A DNA stretch of 64,000 bases from Ovis canadensis (lineage: Eukaryota > Chordata > Mammalia > Artiodactyla > Bovidae): the NCBI RefSeq assembly GCF_042477335.2, contig NC_091727.1, positions 126,759,501 through 126,823,500 on the forward strand, written 5' to 3'. Made by a program: the position numbers and the translations under genes. Position 1 is the stretch's first letter, and each line of letters starts with the position of its first letter. Positions 1 to 11,660 of this stretch are shown piece after piece. The notes below the pieces were generated by a model. The model was not told the DNA's origin. It saw nothing but the letters and a program-made list of their open reading frames with translations, and ran no database searches.

Positions 1-1301
1 CCAGGTTCTGATGCTTCTTCTCTTGTAGCAAGAACATATTTTCTCTAATATGAAAAAGGAAAGGAAAAAAAAAAAGGACTTGGACACTTGGTTATAGGGC
101 CAATGTGAGAGTGGCTGTTTAGATTTTCAGATTTTCTTGGCAAAACTCCCTGGACGTGCAGCTTCTCTGCTAGGTTTTAAAACCATCCAAACACAGGGAA
201 AACTGGAGATGAGTGTTTGACTGTGTCTACATGATGCCTAAACAGACAGTTGATTCAGTCAAAAAATATTATTCATGTTGCTGGTTTGGCAACACCACCC
301 ATTTGTGGACTGAATCTTTCACTTTTTAACTCCTTGAGAGACAGTGTTTGGTAGAAAAAAAAGGTCTGAGCCTGGTTGTCAGAAAACCAGGCTTCCAGAC
401 CCAGCTGAGCCACCTACCCACTCTCTGCCTCCTTCCCCGGGCCTCAGTTTCTCCACGTGTAGGTTAATCAGATTTGGATTAAGTTGTCTCGATGGTGTGT
501 AGAGTTTTCACCTTCTAGAATACTGTTTTATGCACACTCAGTCATTTTCCAGCATGGGGTGTGAGAAGAGGATGTCCCTACTCGTGGTCTTTGCCCTCTG
601 CATTTGAGGTCAGCAGCCCTGCAGCTCTGGTGTGAGAAGAGGTTTCTGGATGTAATTCATAGCCTATTTCCATTTCACTGCCAACTTGGCTTCTAAATGG
701 GTAACTCACTGCCCTCCCTGGTCCCCTCCCCTTCTCATAAGGAGAAAAGCAGTGTAATATTCAGCTGAAAAGAACGACTCAGTGGCACTGTCAGGGGGCC
801 TGTATTTTGTCATCTGACCTCATCAAGCTAGTGCCAACCCTTCACAATCTACACCTCCCTTGCATATCACCCATGCTCCCAAACTGGATAATTTGCCTGT
901 GGGATTTTTACAAAGAGATAGGGAACAAGGAAGTAGTGTTGACTTAATGATGCATTCCATGTCAGGTGTTGAATCTGACTTTTTATGGTTGATTTCTGAC
1001 TCTTAGCCTGTGAATAAGAATTCCTAGCTCACACCCTGGTCATCCCATTTATTTTGCTGAAGCTTTTTTGAGTGAGTTCGAGCCAGTGGTGTTCTGATGC
1101 CAGCTCCTATCAGCTTGGGAGGGGCAATTGTGTGCATCTCTTAACCACTCTGTGTTAAATGACAACACATTGGTAGTTTGAAATTGGCCACATTGGGGAT
1201 ATTTATATAACAGAAATCAGAAATTGTCAGTTTTTCTCCCTAGAAAGTCACTTGTTCAACAGTTATCACTGTACACCATGGTTCAAGTTCGAATGACTGT
1301 T
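1..1301. other. Intergenic DNA, no gene seen
   Basis: Upstream flank with no coding exon or RNA gene that I recognise. It is AT-rich with ordinary mammalian composition. The only repeat I recognise is a MIR-like stretch near 360-505, listed separately. Confidence 0.6.
360..505 (+). repeat. MIR-like SINE fragment
   Basis: Contains the MIR core pattern: a description-like 'caggcttccagacccagctg' followed by 'cctcagtttctcc' and an AT-rich tail. Diverged and without visible target-site duplications, as expected of an old mammalian-wide SINE. Confidence 0.55.
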
Positions 1302-1592
1302 GGCCTTCCCTCATGGCCCATTGGTTAAGAATCCGCCTGCCAATGCAGGAGACACAGGTTTGATCCCTGGTCTGGGAAGAGGCCACATGCTGCAGAGCAA
1401 CTAGGCCCATGTGCCACAAATACTGAAGCCCACGTGCCCTGGAGCCCGTGCTCCGCAACAAGACAGAAGCCACTGCAATGAGAAGCCTGCAGACTGCAAA
1501 GGAGAGTAGCCCCCACTCACTGCAACTAGAGAAAGCCCATGCAACAATAAAGACCCAAAGCAGCCAAAAATAAATAAATAAAATTTAAAAAA
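1302..1592 (+). repeat. CHR-type SINE, full-length
   Basis: The tRNA-like head (cttccctcatggcccattgg, then a B-box-like ggtttgatccctgg) is followed by the CHR body with 'gaggccacatgctgcagagc', 'actgaagcccacgtgccct' and 'gcaatgagaagcc', and an A-rich AAATAAATAAA tail. Family knowledge: CHR SINEs occur in cetaceans, hippos and ruminants. Confidence 0.85.
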
Positions 1593-2534
1593 CCCAAACG
1601 GCTCTAGAGACTAGAAACGTAATCTGAATGGATAAAGCAGGCCTGAAGGTAACAAAAGGGACACAATAGAGATAGTTAGAGACTGTGGCAGTTGATGAGC
1701 ACATACGCTATGTGAAAGTAGCAGCCACTCCCCTGTTCCAGAGCATGTACCTAGGCAGAGATATCGTCCCATGGTTGCCAGCAATTCTAATTTTCAAGAG
1801 GAAGTTGAGATCAAGGTTTTATGTGAAATATCCTAATAATAAACACTAAAGATTGTTTGGAACCAATTCAAATTTTGAAAAAAAAAAATCCCTGTTCAGT
1901 CCAAGCAAAACATGTGTGCAGGCTCTCATCAGCCCTTGGGTCAGCATTTTGCCATCTTTGCTCTCTAGATCCTCTGTTTCCTGCTCTTATTCCCTGGGTT
2001 ATAACCGATGCTGAGTTGTCAGCATCATTTCCTAATGAGAAACAAACTTTCTTTCCTTGAGAACTGGAAGAACAGGGTATTCGGATGTGAGGATATCCAG
2101 GTGGCTTCTCATGATTCTACTCTGGCTTGTGTCTTGTTTTCTAGTCCATGTGCCATGAAGCTGGAGAAAAGGATGTTAGGCCCCAATCTGCATCGAATAT
2201 TTCATGATGTTCTCCCAGCACCAGGACAGTAACCAGTGCTGATGCACCTGTGTGTGAGGACAGAGTGACTTCCATTTTGGCATGTCTCTTGACTATTCCA
2301 CTTTGAAGGCATGTTGGCATTCTACTCCCCAACTCACTCCCTGCCTATAAGAAGAAGGTGGGAAATTGGACTAATTACTGGTGTATTCTTCCTGCTTTTA
2401 TCCCCACTCTCTTCTACAGACAGGGAACTAAATCTTAAGTAGCTAATAAAGGACTTTACTTAGTGTGGAATATCTCTCACATTTGGCCTAAGGAATGGGG
2501 GCAGGGAGGAAAAGTGGGGATGGAAAGAACTAAC
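1593..2534. other. Intergenic DNA, nothing recognised
   Basis: Short frames of 60-75 codons occur on both strands but have no recognisable domain. No repeat family is evident. Confidence 0.5.
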
Positions 2535-2700
2535 AGGCATTATGTAAGGCATTGTGCCAGGCCCTCCTCATACATTAGGCCACTGAACCTCCATAGCAGC
2601 AATATTATCATCTTTTTACATAAAAGGAAACAGACTCAGAAAAGTTATATGACTTGTTGGGACTCAAACTCAGAAATGCTTGATTCTAAAGCCATGCGAA
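2535..2700 (-). repeat. MIR-like SINE fragment
   Basis: Reverse-complement MIR features: 'ccaggccctcctcatacatt', 'cagcaatattatcatctttt' (inverse of the tail) and 'aaaaggaaacagactcagaa' (inverse of the tctgtttcc core). Diverged old copy abutting the BOV-A2 that follows. Confidence 0.6.
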
Positions 2701-2702
2701 GA

Positions 2703-3012
2703 TCTCCTGGAGAAGGGGATGGCAACCCACTTCAGTATTCTTGCCTGGAGAATTCTGTGGACAGAGGATCCTGGTGGACTACAGTCCATAGAGTCACAAA
2801 GAGTTGGACATGACTGAAGTGACTTAACACACAGAGTACCAAAGACAATGAAACAGTCACTTCTGTGGGTTCTACTGAAGAATAATAGTGGATCACTCTA
2901 TCCATTATTTTCCATGGATTCTATCCACTAAATTCCATGGTTGGAGGAACCTCGTAGGCTACAGTCCATGGGGTCACAAAGAGTTGGACACGACTGAGCG
3001 ACTTGACTTTCT
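2703..3012 (+). repeat. BOV-A2-like SINE (dimeric A unit)
   Basis: Two copies of the ruminant A unit are seen. The first (2706-2830) runs from 'ctggagaaggggatggcaac' to 'gttggacatgactgaagtg'. The second is a partial unit (2938-3010) ending 'gttggacacgactgagcgac'. About 100 bases of linker separate them. The A unit is shared with the 3' end of BovB, whose machinery mobilises these SINEs. Confidence 0.75.
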
Positions 3013-4119
3013 GCTCCCTAGCTTTGTAATAAACACAAATACTGTGAGCAGTTCATGGCAGTTCTAAAGAACTGTGGATACCTTGAGATCCTATCGTGAG
3101 CTATTTAAGCAAAGACAATTTAAAGTGACTAAATGCTTTATAGCAATAAAGCTTCTAGGGAGGCAATTTTTATTCCACCAGATTGCAGTTTTCTATACAC
3201 AGTATAACACTTGGACACACTAGATCTTCAGTTTGTTTTTATGACGTCCCTAGTGAACAAAGTTTACATACCTTTGTGAGACTGCTTGAAAATGTAATTA
3301 AACTACGTGAAGAATCCTCAACCAGAAGGGAATATATTTTATGTTCTACCCATTTGACTCACTCATGGTGATTGTGGGCATGCTATAATTTTGAATCAAG
3401 GAATACACTCCCTCTCATCTTTTACATATTTCCTATAATCCTGCACAGCGTGATGAGTTTAAAATACATATGTTCCTGAAATTTCCTATAAACCAAATCT
3501 TGCTTTTTCAGTAGCTTTATGATAAATCTGGAGATGTGCTTCTTTGGGAAGAGAATGATGTAAACTTCTCCCACAATTCTCTTAAAGTCAGTTAAAAGGA
3601 AAATCATTTCTATAAAATACTATTCAGGTATAACTCAAAGCACAAATCAAAAAATTCGTTGGGTAATTTTTGTTTGATACGGTAAGTGAAAGGCATAAAT
3701 GGAAAATGACAACTTAGCTAAAAAGAACACACGAAACCAAAAAGTAATGACTTCTATTAACTCTGTTTCCAGGATTCTATAAGCTGCTCTGTTTAGTTCT
3801 CTGGTTTACACAAAATGCAAGGAAACAGAATTGTTTTTACTGGTGGTATCAGTCAGAATTGGGCAGATTACGCTGCAAAAAGAAGCACCCTCCAAATCTC
3901 AGAAGCTATGCTGCACAAAGTTCCACGTATCACACACTTTTGATTTCCAAAATAATTCTGCTGGGATCTTTGCTCATATTAGTCACTCTGAAACTCAGGC
4001 TTCATTTCCAAATATGCATTCATGATTCCTGTGCTAGTGGGAAGGGAATGGGACAAATCATGCACTAACTCTTTATTCCCACACATCACTTCTCCTAAGA
4101 TTTCAATGACCAAAGCAAA
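3013..4119. other. Intergenic DNA with an old unassigned repeat
   Basis: No gene. Around 3845-4110 the sequence (cagtcagaattgggcagatt, then ccctccaaatctcagaagct) resembles an ancient interspersed mammalian repeat that I recognise in outline but cannot name with confidence. It seems to continue to about 4600 beyond the inserted BovB fragment. The rest is unremarkable AT-rich DNA. Confidence 0.4.
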
Positions 4120-4529
4120 CTTATACCCAGTAGTCATGTACGGATGTAAGAGTTGGACCATAAAAAAGGTCTGAATAACTGATGCTTTTGAATTGTGCTC
4201 GAGAAGACTCTTGAGAGGCCCTTGGACTGCAAGGAGATCAAACCAGTCAATCCTAAAGGAAATCAACCCTGAATATTCATTGGAAAAACTGATGCTGAAG
4301 CTCCAGTCCTTTGGCTACCTGATGCAAAGAGCCAACTTATTGGAAGAGACCTTGATGCTGGGAAAGATTGAAGGCAAAAGGAGAAGGGGGCAGCAGAGGA
4401 CGAGATGGTTAGATAGCATTATCAACTCAATGGGCATGAGTTTGAGCAAATTCCAGGAGATAGTGAAGGACAGGGAAGCTTGGCATGCTACAGTCGCGAA
4501 GAGCTGGACACAACTTAGTGACTGAACAA
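4120..4529 (+). mobile_element. BovB LINE 3' fragment with target-site duplication
   Basis: Severely 5'-truncated BovB. A frame at 4193-4525 encodes the conserved C-terminal end of the RTE ORF2 protein ([37 protein letters not shown]). It ends in the typical 'gactgaac' tail. A 9-base direct repeat, caaagcaaa, flanks it at 4111-4119 and 4530-4538, which fits target-primed insertion. Not a host gene. Confidence 0.88.
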
Positions 4530-4869
4530 CAAAGCAAATCAGATGGTGGTGCTCATAGTAGGAGGTGAGGGTAAAGTTCTACATGAACCTTAAAGAAAGA
4601 AAGATGGAAATATTAGGTGAACCACACTATTGACAGCCAATTCTGTTTTCTAGCATTTTTTAGAAATGACTAGCAAGAAGAAAATATAACAAAGACAAAA
4701 ATTCAGTAACAAACATGAATACATACAAGTGATAAATGGGGTCACATTAAATGCAGCTTAAGGGTTCTCAAAGGTCAACTTCTAGATACTGAATCAAGTA
4801 TTTGATTAGTATAAACTAGGTTGGTCTGATTTTCTGTATAAAGAAGTAAACATATGCCATAATTTGCTG

Positions 4870-5090
4870 TATGCTGTGCTCAGTCACTCAGCCATGTCCA
4901 ACCCTTTGTGATCCCTTGGATTATAGCCTGTCAGGCTCCTCTGTCTATGAAATTTTCCAGGCAAGAATACTGGAATGGATTGCCATTTCCTTCTTCAGGG
5001 CATCTTCCCAACCCAGGGATCAAACCTGCGTCTCTTGTGTCTCCTACATCAGCAGGCTGATTCTTCACTGTGCCACCTGGGAAGCCCCAT
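4870..5090 (-). repeat. Bov-tA SINE, antisense
   Basis: On the minus strand it reads tRNA-Glu-like head (ggcttcccaggtggcacagt), promoter B-box region, then the A-unit body to 'gactgagcacagcat'. About 220 bp, near full length, moderately diverged. Confidence 0.9.
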
Positions 5091-5224
5091 GCAATAATAC
5101 ACTTCTCCTTAATCTCTATGTGTCCTGCTAGTTTTTGAAAGTTAATCAAATAACCAGATTTTCCAGGTTCAGATAGGATAAGAAGGATTTAAAATGCTAA
5201 AATCTATATTCTCAGGACACTGAT

Positions 5225-5975
5225 CAATATTAATCATTCCATAATGCTTCCATTTTTACATTCACTTCTTCTACTTTTGACAACATTGACCTTGAAAGCA
5301 TTATGCTAAGTGAAATAAGTCAGACAGAAAAAGACATATACCGTATGATCTCATTTATCTGTGGTATCTTTAAAGAAAAAAAAGCCAAACTTTGGAACTT
5401 CCCTGGTGGTCCAGTGGCTAAGACTCTTGGCTTCCAATGCAGGGGGCCCAGGTTCGATCCCTGGTCAGGGAACTAGATCCCACAGGCTGCAACAAAGATC
5501 ATACATGAGGCAATGAAGATCTCCAGTGCCACAACTGAGATATAGTGCAGCCAAATAAATTTTTTTTAAAGCCAAACTTTGAAACAGTAAAATGGTGACT
5601 GCCAAGAGCTGCAGGATGAGGGAAATGGGGAGATGTTGGTCACAGGGTAGAAGCTTCTAGTTATAAAATAAATAAGTTCTGAGACTCCAAGGCACAGCAT
5701 GGTGACTACAGTTAGCATATAATTAAATATATAATATAACCCTGTTATATACTTAAAAGTTGCTAAGAGTGTAGATCTTAAAAATGTTCTCACCATAGAC
5801 CCAAAAAATGTAATTATGTGAGGCAACGTGAGGTGATGAACATGTTAACCAACATTATTGTGGCGATCATTTCACAATTTATACATATGTCCGATCATCA
5901 TGTTGTACATCTTAGACTTACACAATGTTCTAGGTCAATTAAATTGCAATAAAGCTGGGAGAAAATAAAGTGACT
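5225..5975 (+). mobile_element. L1 3' end (L1MA-like)
   Basis: The 3' UTR signature 'gctaagtgaaataagtcaga', then 'ccgtatgatctcatttatct', then 'aagctgggagaaaataaa' marks the 3' end of an older L1. It is split by a CHR SINE at 5394-5567. The left edge is approximate. Confidence 0.75.
5394..5567 (+). repeat. CHR-type SINE inside L1
   Basis: The head 'aacttccctggtggtccagt' and 'ggttcgatccctggtcaggg' leads to a short body and T/A-rich tail. The duplicated target aaagccaaacttt flanks it exactly (5381-5393 and 5568-5580), showing insertion into the older L1. Confidence 0.9.
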
Positions 5976-6762
5976 ATATGTTCTACAGCACACTTTATAC
6001 AAGATTAGCACACAACAATCGATTGCATTTATATATACTAGCAATGAACACTGGAAATCAAAATTAAAGCCACAATAACATTTGCAATTGCTCCAGAGAA
6101 AATAAAATATGTAGGTAGGAATCTAACAAAATGTGTACAAGATCTATATGCTGAAATATAAAAAGCATTGATATATGAAATCGAGAAAGACCTACAGAAA
6201 TGGAGAAACATACTGTATTCATGGATTGGAAGACAAGACACATGAAAGCTGTCAGTTCTTCCTAAACTGATCTATAGGTTTAATGCAATTCCTAGCCAAA
6301 TCTGAGAAAGGTTTTTTGTAGACATAGATGAGCTTATTCTAAAATTTATACAGAAAGGTATGGGACCCAGAATAATTAAATCAATCTTGAAAAAGAAGAA
6401 TAAAGTAGGGAACCACTCAACTTGATATTAATCCTACTCTATGTCTATAACAATAAAAACTGGATGCTGATGATAGAGGGATAGACATAGAAATTGATAT
6501 AAGGAAAGAGACAAACTAGAAATGGACCCATACAATACCCAACTGATGTTTGACCAAGGTGTAAAGGCGGTTCAATGGAGGAAAGATAGTTATTTTAAAA
6601 ATTATGCTGGAGCAACTGGACATCCACAGGCAAAAAGTGAACCTCAATCTAAATCTCATGCCTTATATAAAAATTAACTCAATGAATCACAGATTTAAAT
6701 GTAAAACTTAAAACTATAATACTATAAAATATAGGGGAAAAATTGACCCAGGGCTAAACAAA

Positions 6763-7640
6763 CCATAACTTGTATGCAGAGTACATCATGAGAAATGCTG
6801 GGCTGGATGAAGCACAAGCTGGAATCAAGATTGCCGGGAGAAATATCAATAACCTCAGATATGCAGATTCCACCACCCTTATGGCAGAAAGCGAAGAAGA
6901 ACTAAAGAGCCTCTTGATGAAAGTGAAAGAAGAGAGTAAAAAAGTTGGCTTAAAATTCAACATTCAGAAAACTAAGATCATGGCATCTGGTCCCATCACT
7001 TCATGGTAAATTGATGGGGAAATAGTGGGAACAGTGTCAGACTTTATTTTTTTGGCTCCAAAATCACTGCAGATGGTGACTACAGACATGAAATTAAAAG
7101 ACACTTGCTCCTTGGAACAAAAGTTATGACGAACCTAGATAGCATATTAAAAAGCAGAGACATTACTTTTCCAACATAGGTCTGTCTAGTCAAGGCTATG
7201 GTTTTTCCAGTAGTCTTGTATGCATGTGAGAGTTGGGCTATAAACAAAGCTGAGAGCCGAAGAATTGAAGCTTTTGAACTGTGGTGTTGGAGAAGACTCT
7301 TGAGAGTCCCGTGGACTGCAAGGATATCCAACCAGTCCATCCTAAAGGAAATCAGTCCTGAATATTCATTGGAGGGACTGATGCTGAAGCTGAAACTCCA
7401 ATACTTTGGCCACCTGATGCAAAGAGCTGACTCATTGGAAAAGACCCTGATACTGGGAAAGATTGAAGGCTTGAGGAGAAGGGGATGACATAGGGTGAGA
7501 TGGTTGGATATCACCGACTCAGTGGACATGAGTTTGAGTAAACTCCGGGAGTTGGTGATGGACAGGGAGGCCTAGTGTGCTGAAGTCCATGGGGTCACAA
7601 AGAGTCGTACAGGGCTGAGCAACCGAATTGAACTGAACTG
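6763..7640 (+). mobile_element. BovB LINE, 5'-truncated, inserted in L1
   Basis: Frames at 6770-7009 and 7198-7488 encode the end of the RTE reverse transcriptase and its C-terminal region: AGIKIAGRNINNLRYAD, where the usual YADD is altered to YADS, and later KTKIMASGPITSW and [19 protein letters not shown] frameshift and stops separate them. The 7-base repeat aaacaaa at 6756-6762 and 7641-7647 is the likely target-site duplication. Confidence 0.88.
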
Positions 7641-8722
7641 AAACAAAGCATTCTTGGACTTATTGTCAAAACACAATCCATAAGAGGAAAAACTGACTAA
7701 TTGGACCTCATCAAAATTAAAAATGTTTGTTCTATAAATGCTTAGGGGAAGAAGATGCAATCTGGGGGAAAATATTTGCAAACCATGTATGCAACAAAGG
7801 ATCAGTATCTAAATAAAAAACTCTTAAAATTTGACTGTAAGAAACTATTCAATCTGAAGATGCCAACATATATGAAGAAACATTTCAGTGAAAAGGATAT
7901 ACATATGTAAATACACACATGAAAAGATAGTAGCTATCATTAGGCATTAGGGAAATGCAATTTAAAACCACAATGATATATCCCTGTACTCCCATCAGAA
8001 TGGCTAAAATGAAAAATAATGACAACAAATGCCGACAAGGATGTAGAGAAACTGGATCTCCCATTCACTTCTGGTGGGAATGTGAATAGTGTAGGCACTC
8101 TATAAAAGCGTATGGCAGTCCTTACAAAAGTAAACATGCATTTGCCATACAATCCAGGAACTGCACTATTGGGCATTTATTCAGGGGAAATGAAAATTTA
8201 GGTTATGCAAAATCTGTAGACAAATGTTCATAGCCCCTTTATTTGTAATTGCCAAAATTTGGAATCAATCCAGATATCCTGCAATATATGAATGGTCAAA
8301 CAAGCTGTGATACCTCCATACCATGGAATACTACTCAGCAGTAAAAAGAACAAACGCTTGATATTGGAACAACTTTAATAGATCTCCGGAGAATTATGTT
8401 GAGTGGAAAAAGCCAACTTCCAAAGGTAACCTGTGTACGATTCCATGTAATATTCTTAAATGACAAAATTACAGAGATGGAGAACAGTTTAGTGGTTGTC
8501 AGGAAGAGAGGGAGACAAGATGAGTAACAGTGGAGACCCTTGTGGGGTTGGCACTGTTTAGTATCTTGACTATGGTGGTGATCACATCAACCTACATGTG
8601 ATAACATTTCATAGAGCTAGACACACAGGCAGATGGGTGCATATAGAACTGTTGAAATTGGAATAAGGTGGATAGATGGTATTGATGTCAATTTCCTGTT
8701 TGTAATATTGTACTATAGATAT

Positions 8723-8932
8723 GTTCTGCCAGGTGGCCCTGTGGTAAAGAATCCACCTGCCAATGCAGGAGACATGGATTCGATTCCTGGGTGGGGAAGA
8801 TCCCCTGGAGGAGGAAATGGCAACCCACTCCAGTATTCTTGCCTGGGAAATCTCATTGACAGAGGAATCTGCTGAGCTACATACAGTCCATGGGGTAACA
8901 AAAGAGTAGGACACGACAGTGACTAAACAACA
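8723..8932 (+). repeat. Bov-tA SINE with 11-bp target-site duplication
   Basis: Full-length tRNA-derived head and A-unit body. The direct repeat actatagatat flanks it exactly (8712-8722 and 8933-8943). Inserted in the 3' UTR of the degenerate L1. Confidence 0.95.
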
Positions 8933-9060
8933 ACTATAGATATACATGATGTTATCATTGGGAGTGAAAGGAATTTGAGATCCCTGCGAATTATTTCTTA
9001 CAATTGCATATAAATCTATGATTATCTCAAAGTAGAACTTCTTAAGAATGACTATGAGAT

Positions 9061-10689
9061 GATCTATGCTTGATTCCCCATTTAATAAGTAGAGAAAAAT
9101 AAAGCATAGAGATAATCATCAGTTTATCTTGAAAAAGACCTGGTATGAAGTCTAGGTCAAGACCCACGTTGGAGTTCCCAATTCAGAAATCAAGACTGGA
9201 ATGAATATAAGGACCACCAGCATTTACACTAATGAAGAACCTTTCAGAGCATTCCAGCACCCTCTTATACTGTTGCCAAGAGTACAAGATATCCTGAGCA
9301 AAAACTGCCCAGTTGAAAAGAACCATTTGATCATAATAAATCATTGGAAGCTTTTAAGCCACTAGGTTTGGGGATGGTTTGTTATAGAGTAATCAGAATA
9401 CTACATCAAGCAAGGGGAGCCAGTGGTTGTAGCCAAATAGATGAGTTTTTAAATCTCAGTGAGTCTACTGATTTTTAATACTGGGATCTATGCTTGTCCC
9501 TGTCTGTTCCCTGACACCCATTTTCCTGAATACTCTCTAAGCACATTGGGAGTGATGATGGGGTTGGGGGATGCAGATACAAAGCAAATTAAACAACCAG
9601 TCCTTGGCCTTGAGGAACTCAGTGCAGTGAGACAAAACATCAGTGCCTTAAATGGCATGAGAATGGTTATGAGGCAACAAATCAGCAAGTTCAAACTAAT
9701 ATAGTACAGCACAAATTGAATGCATGTGGTAATGTATGGCTACCTAGGTGGCAGGATGGAGCTAGACATTTTGGGCCCTGAAGGCAACATTTCAGAAAGG
9801 GCCAAGTTTTCTTTGTTAGCACTGAAATAAACATCCCCAGCAATTCAGGGCTAGTTGGATGATATTAACACTTGTGAAGAAAGAAAAAAAAAAGAGTTAA
9901 CTTCCAGGGACAATTATTTTTGATTTTCACTCTCCTTTGTTCTCTCTTCGTGATATATGATATGGTTTTGGCAAGCACAATTGCTCTGAGCATCAGTTTC
10001 CTCATCTATAGACTGGCGATAACAGCCAGAGAGCAGTGGGTTGAAAGTCAGGAAATCTTAACTGGAAGGTCAAATCTATCTAGAGTGGCCTTCCATACAT
10101 CATGCCTCCCGCTCCCTCCTCCATCAGTTTCTTCTGTGACAGTAAGAGATTGAGATGAATGGTCCAGAAGTTCCTCTCCAACTCCAACACTTGAGGCCAT
10201 GGAGAGATCATTCCGTTTGTTGTGAGAGTTTAAAAAGTAATGATGATGCATAGGAAAGTACTCTGTTAGCCATAAAGTGGCATGTTGATGTTAAGAGTAT
10301 CAAGGTAAGGCAGTTCCACCTTGAAAAAATCCTGCAGGTCTCCTTTAAATTTAGGAGCTCAAAATATAAATGGGTACTGTCTGTCAAGGCACCGATTTCG
10401 GGCCCTTAGAGAATTCTGATAATTTGTAATTCTTGCTCATGGAATAAACTCAAATTTGGACTAGTCCATCTCGGGTTCACCAAAAGGTCAGCAGTGATAT
10501 TGCGATTTCACGGATGGGTTCTTGGTGAGCCACTCCCAAGTTTTCTTCAAGACACCTAACAATTACTGGAGACCCTTTCCCTGGGTCTTAGGAACTCTCT
10601 TGGTGGACAAAAGCAGATTTCTAAGTCGTATCCTGTCCCTCCACAGACACACACTCATCGCCACCCTGCCTTGAAGGGCACCAACGTTT
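9061..10689. other. Intergenic DNA upstream of the CpG island
   Basis: No exon recognised. A stretch near 9485-9700 (cagtccttggccttgaggaa) resembles an old L2-like repeat, and 9985-10200 is weakly MIR-like; neither is certain. GC content rises towards 10.7 kb as the CpG island starts. Confidence 0.45.
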
Positions 10690-11010
10690 TGTCACTTTAT
10701 GAGCCGCGATGTGGATTTGGGATACACCCCGAAACGATCAGCAGCCTGCTATAGGGCATCATCTTCGAGGCCAATTCATCCCGCGTCCCGCGCTCCGGCT
10801 CGGGACCAGACCAGGTGCACGCAGAGCGGCCGTGGTGCCAGAAGAGAGGGGCTGAGGGCTTCCAGCAGGGAAGTCGGAGGGTAGCCAGTGTCATCAGGCC
10901 GTGAGCAAGCGGCGGGGAGCTCCTAGGCGTCTCCAGCGCGGAGCGGGAGGAGGGGCCGGAGGAGATGTGCGGTCCCTTTAAGACCCCAACGCCGGCTTAG
11001 CCAGAGGAGC

Positions 11011-11029
11011 GGGGGGGGGGGGGGGGGGG
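11011..11029 (+). repeat. G19 homopolymer tract
   Basis: Nineteen consecutive G residues on the + strand, followed by agagggtgggggcg. It lies in the CpG island near the likely transcription start. Such tracts can form G-quadruplexes and are length-unstable and hard to sequence. Confidence 0.95.
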
Positions 11030-11660
11030 AGAGGGTGGGGGCGCTGCGTGATGGGAAAGTCGCCGGCTGAGCCTTACACTTTCTCCCGATTTCTTAACTT
11101 TCGGGTCGGGGGATAGGGGAGAAAGCGGCGGTGTCGGGGAGGCGAGGGGGTGCGGGCTTGCAGCGGCTGCGTGGTCGCGGACTTCCCGCCCGCGCCGAGC
11201 CGCCGGCCTCGCGGGCCAAGTGGGGAGCGGGCGGCGGGCGGGCAGGTGGCCCCGGGCCGCCGCACCCGCGCCTTGGCTCTGCCCCCAGGAGCCAAGCGAA
11301 CCGCTGCTCCCTCGTGGTGTGAGGGCGGTGATGTTTTTCCTCCCACCCACTTTCGAGTCCCCCCTCCCCCCTCGCACGCACTCTAGCTCTCGCCACAACC
11401 TGCGAATCCCAGACCTCGGAGGAGCGCCCCGGGGAGCTCGGAGCGGCTGCACGCGTGGACCACGGAGGAGGCCGGTGGCCAGGTCAGTGAGCGGTGCCGG
11501 GCGCCTGCTTTCCCTCTCTTCCTTTCCAGCCTTTGCACAGGTGGGCCGTCTTCCCCCAGGGCACCCCAAACTTCCCCGAACCTGCCACCCCAGCCGACTC
11601 CCTGCTCCAGCTGCCCGCGGCCCGCCCGGCTGGAGGTGAGGCCCAGGGCGCTGCACCAAG
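11030..11660 (+). other. CHRDL1: Putative CHRDL1 non-coding exon 1 (ends uncertain)
   Basis: In mammals the CHRDL1 start codon lies in exon 2, preceded by a non-coding first exon in a CpG island; the interval here fits that. Three consensus-like splice donors are visible: CAG/GTCAGT after 11482, GAG/GTGAGG after 11635, and AAG/GTAGGT after 11660. The last matches the consensus best. The transcription start cannot be read from sequence, so the interval is only the zone in which exon 1 should end. All donors would splice to the acceptor before 15221. Confidence 0.5.

Larger units (their letters stand above)
5976..9060 (+). mobile_element. Degenerate L1, ORF2 3' half to 3' UTR, with nested insertions
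   Basis: ORF2-like DNA (around 6030-6760 and 7648-8200) includes matches to the usual L1 sense strand such as 'ttcatggattggaagacaag' and 'atggaatactactcagcagt'. It is disrupted by many stops. A BovB (6763-7640) and a Bov-tA (8723-8932) are inserted into it. The 3' UTR ends near 'attatctcaaagtagaactt'. No intact ORF. Confidence 0.75.

Noticed and set aside
8723-8800. tRNA-like sequences at SINE heads, here and at many other places
   Set aside because: They are tRNA-derived SINE promoters (A and B boxes) attached to A-unit bodies, not functional tRNA genes.
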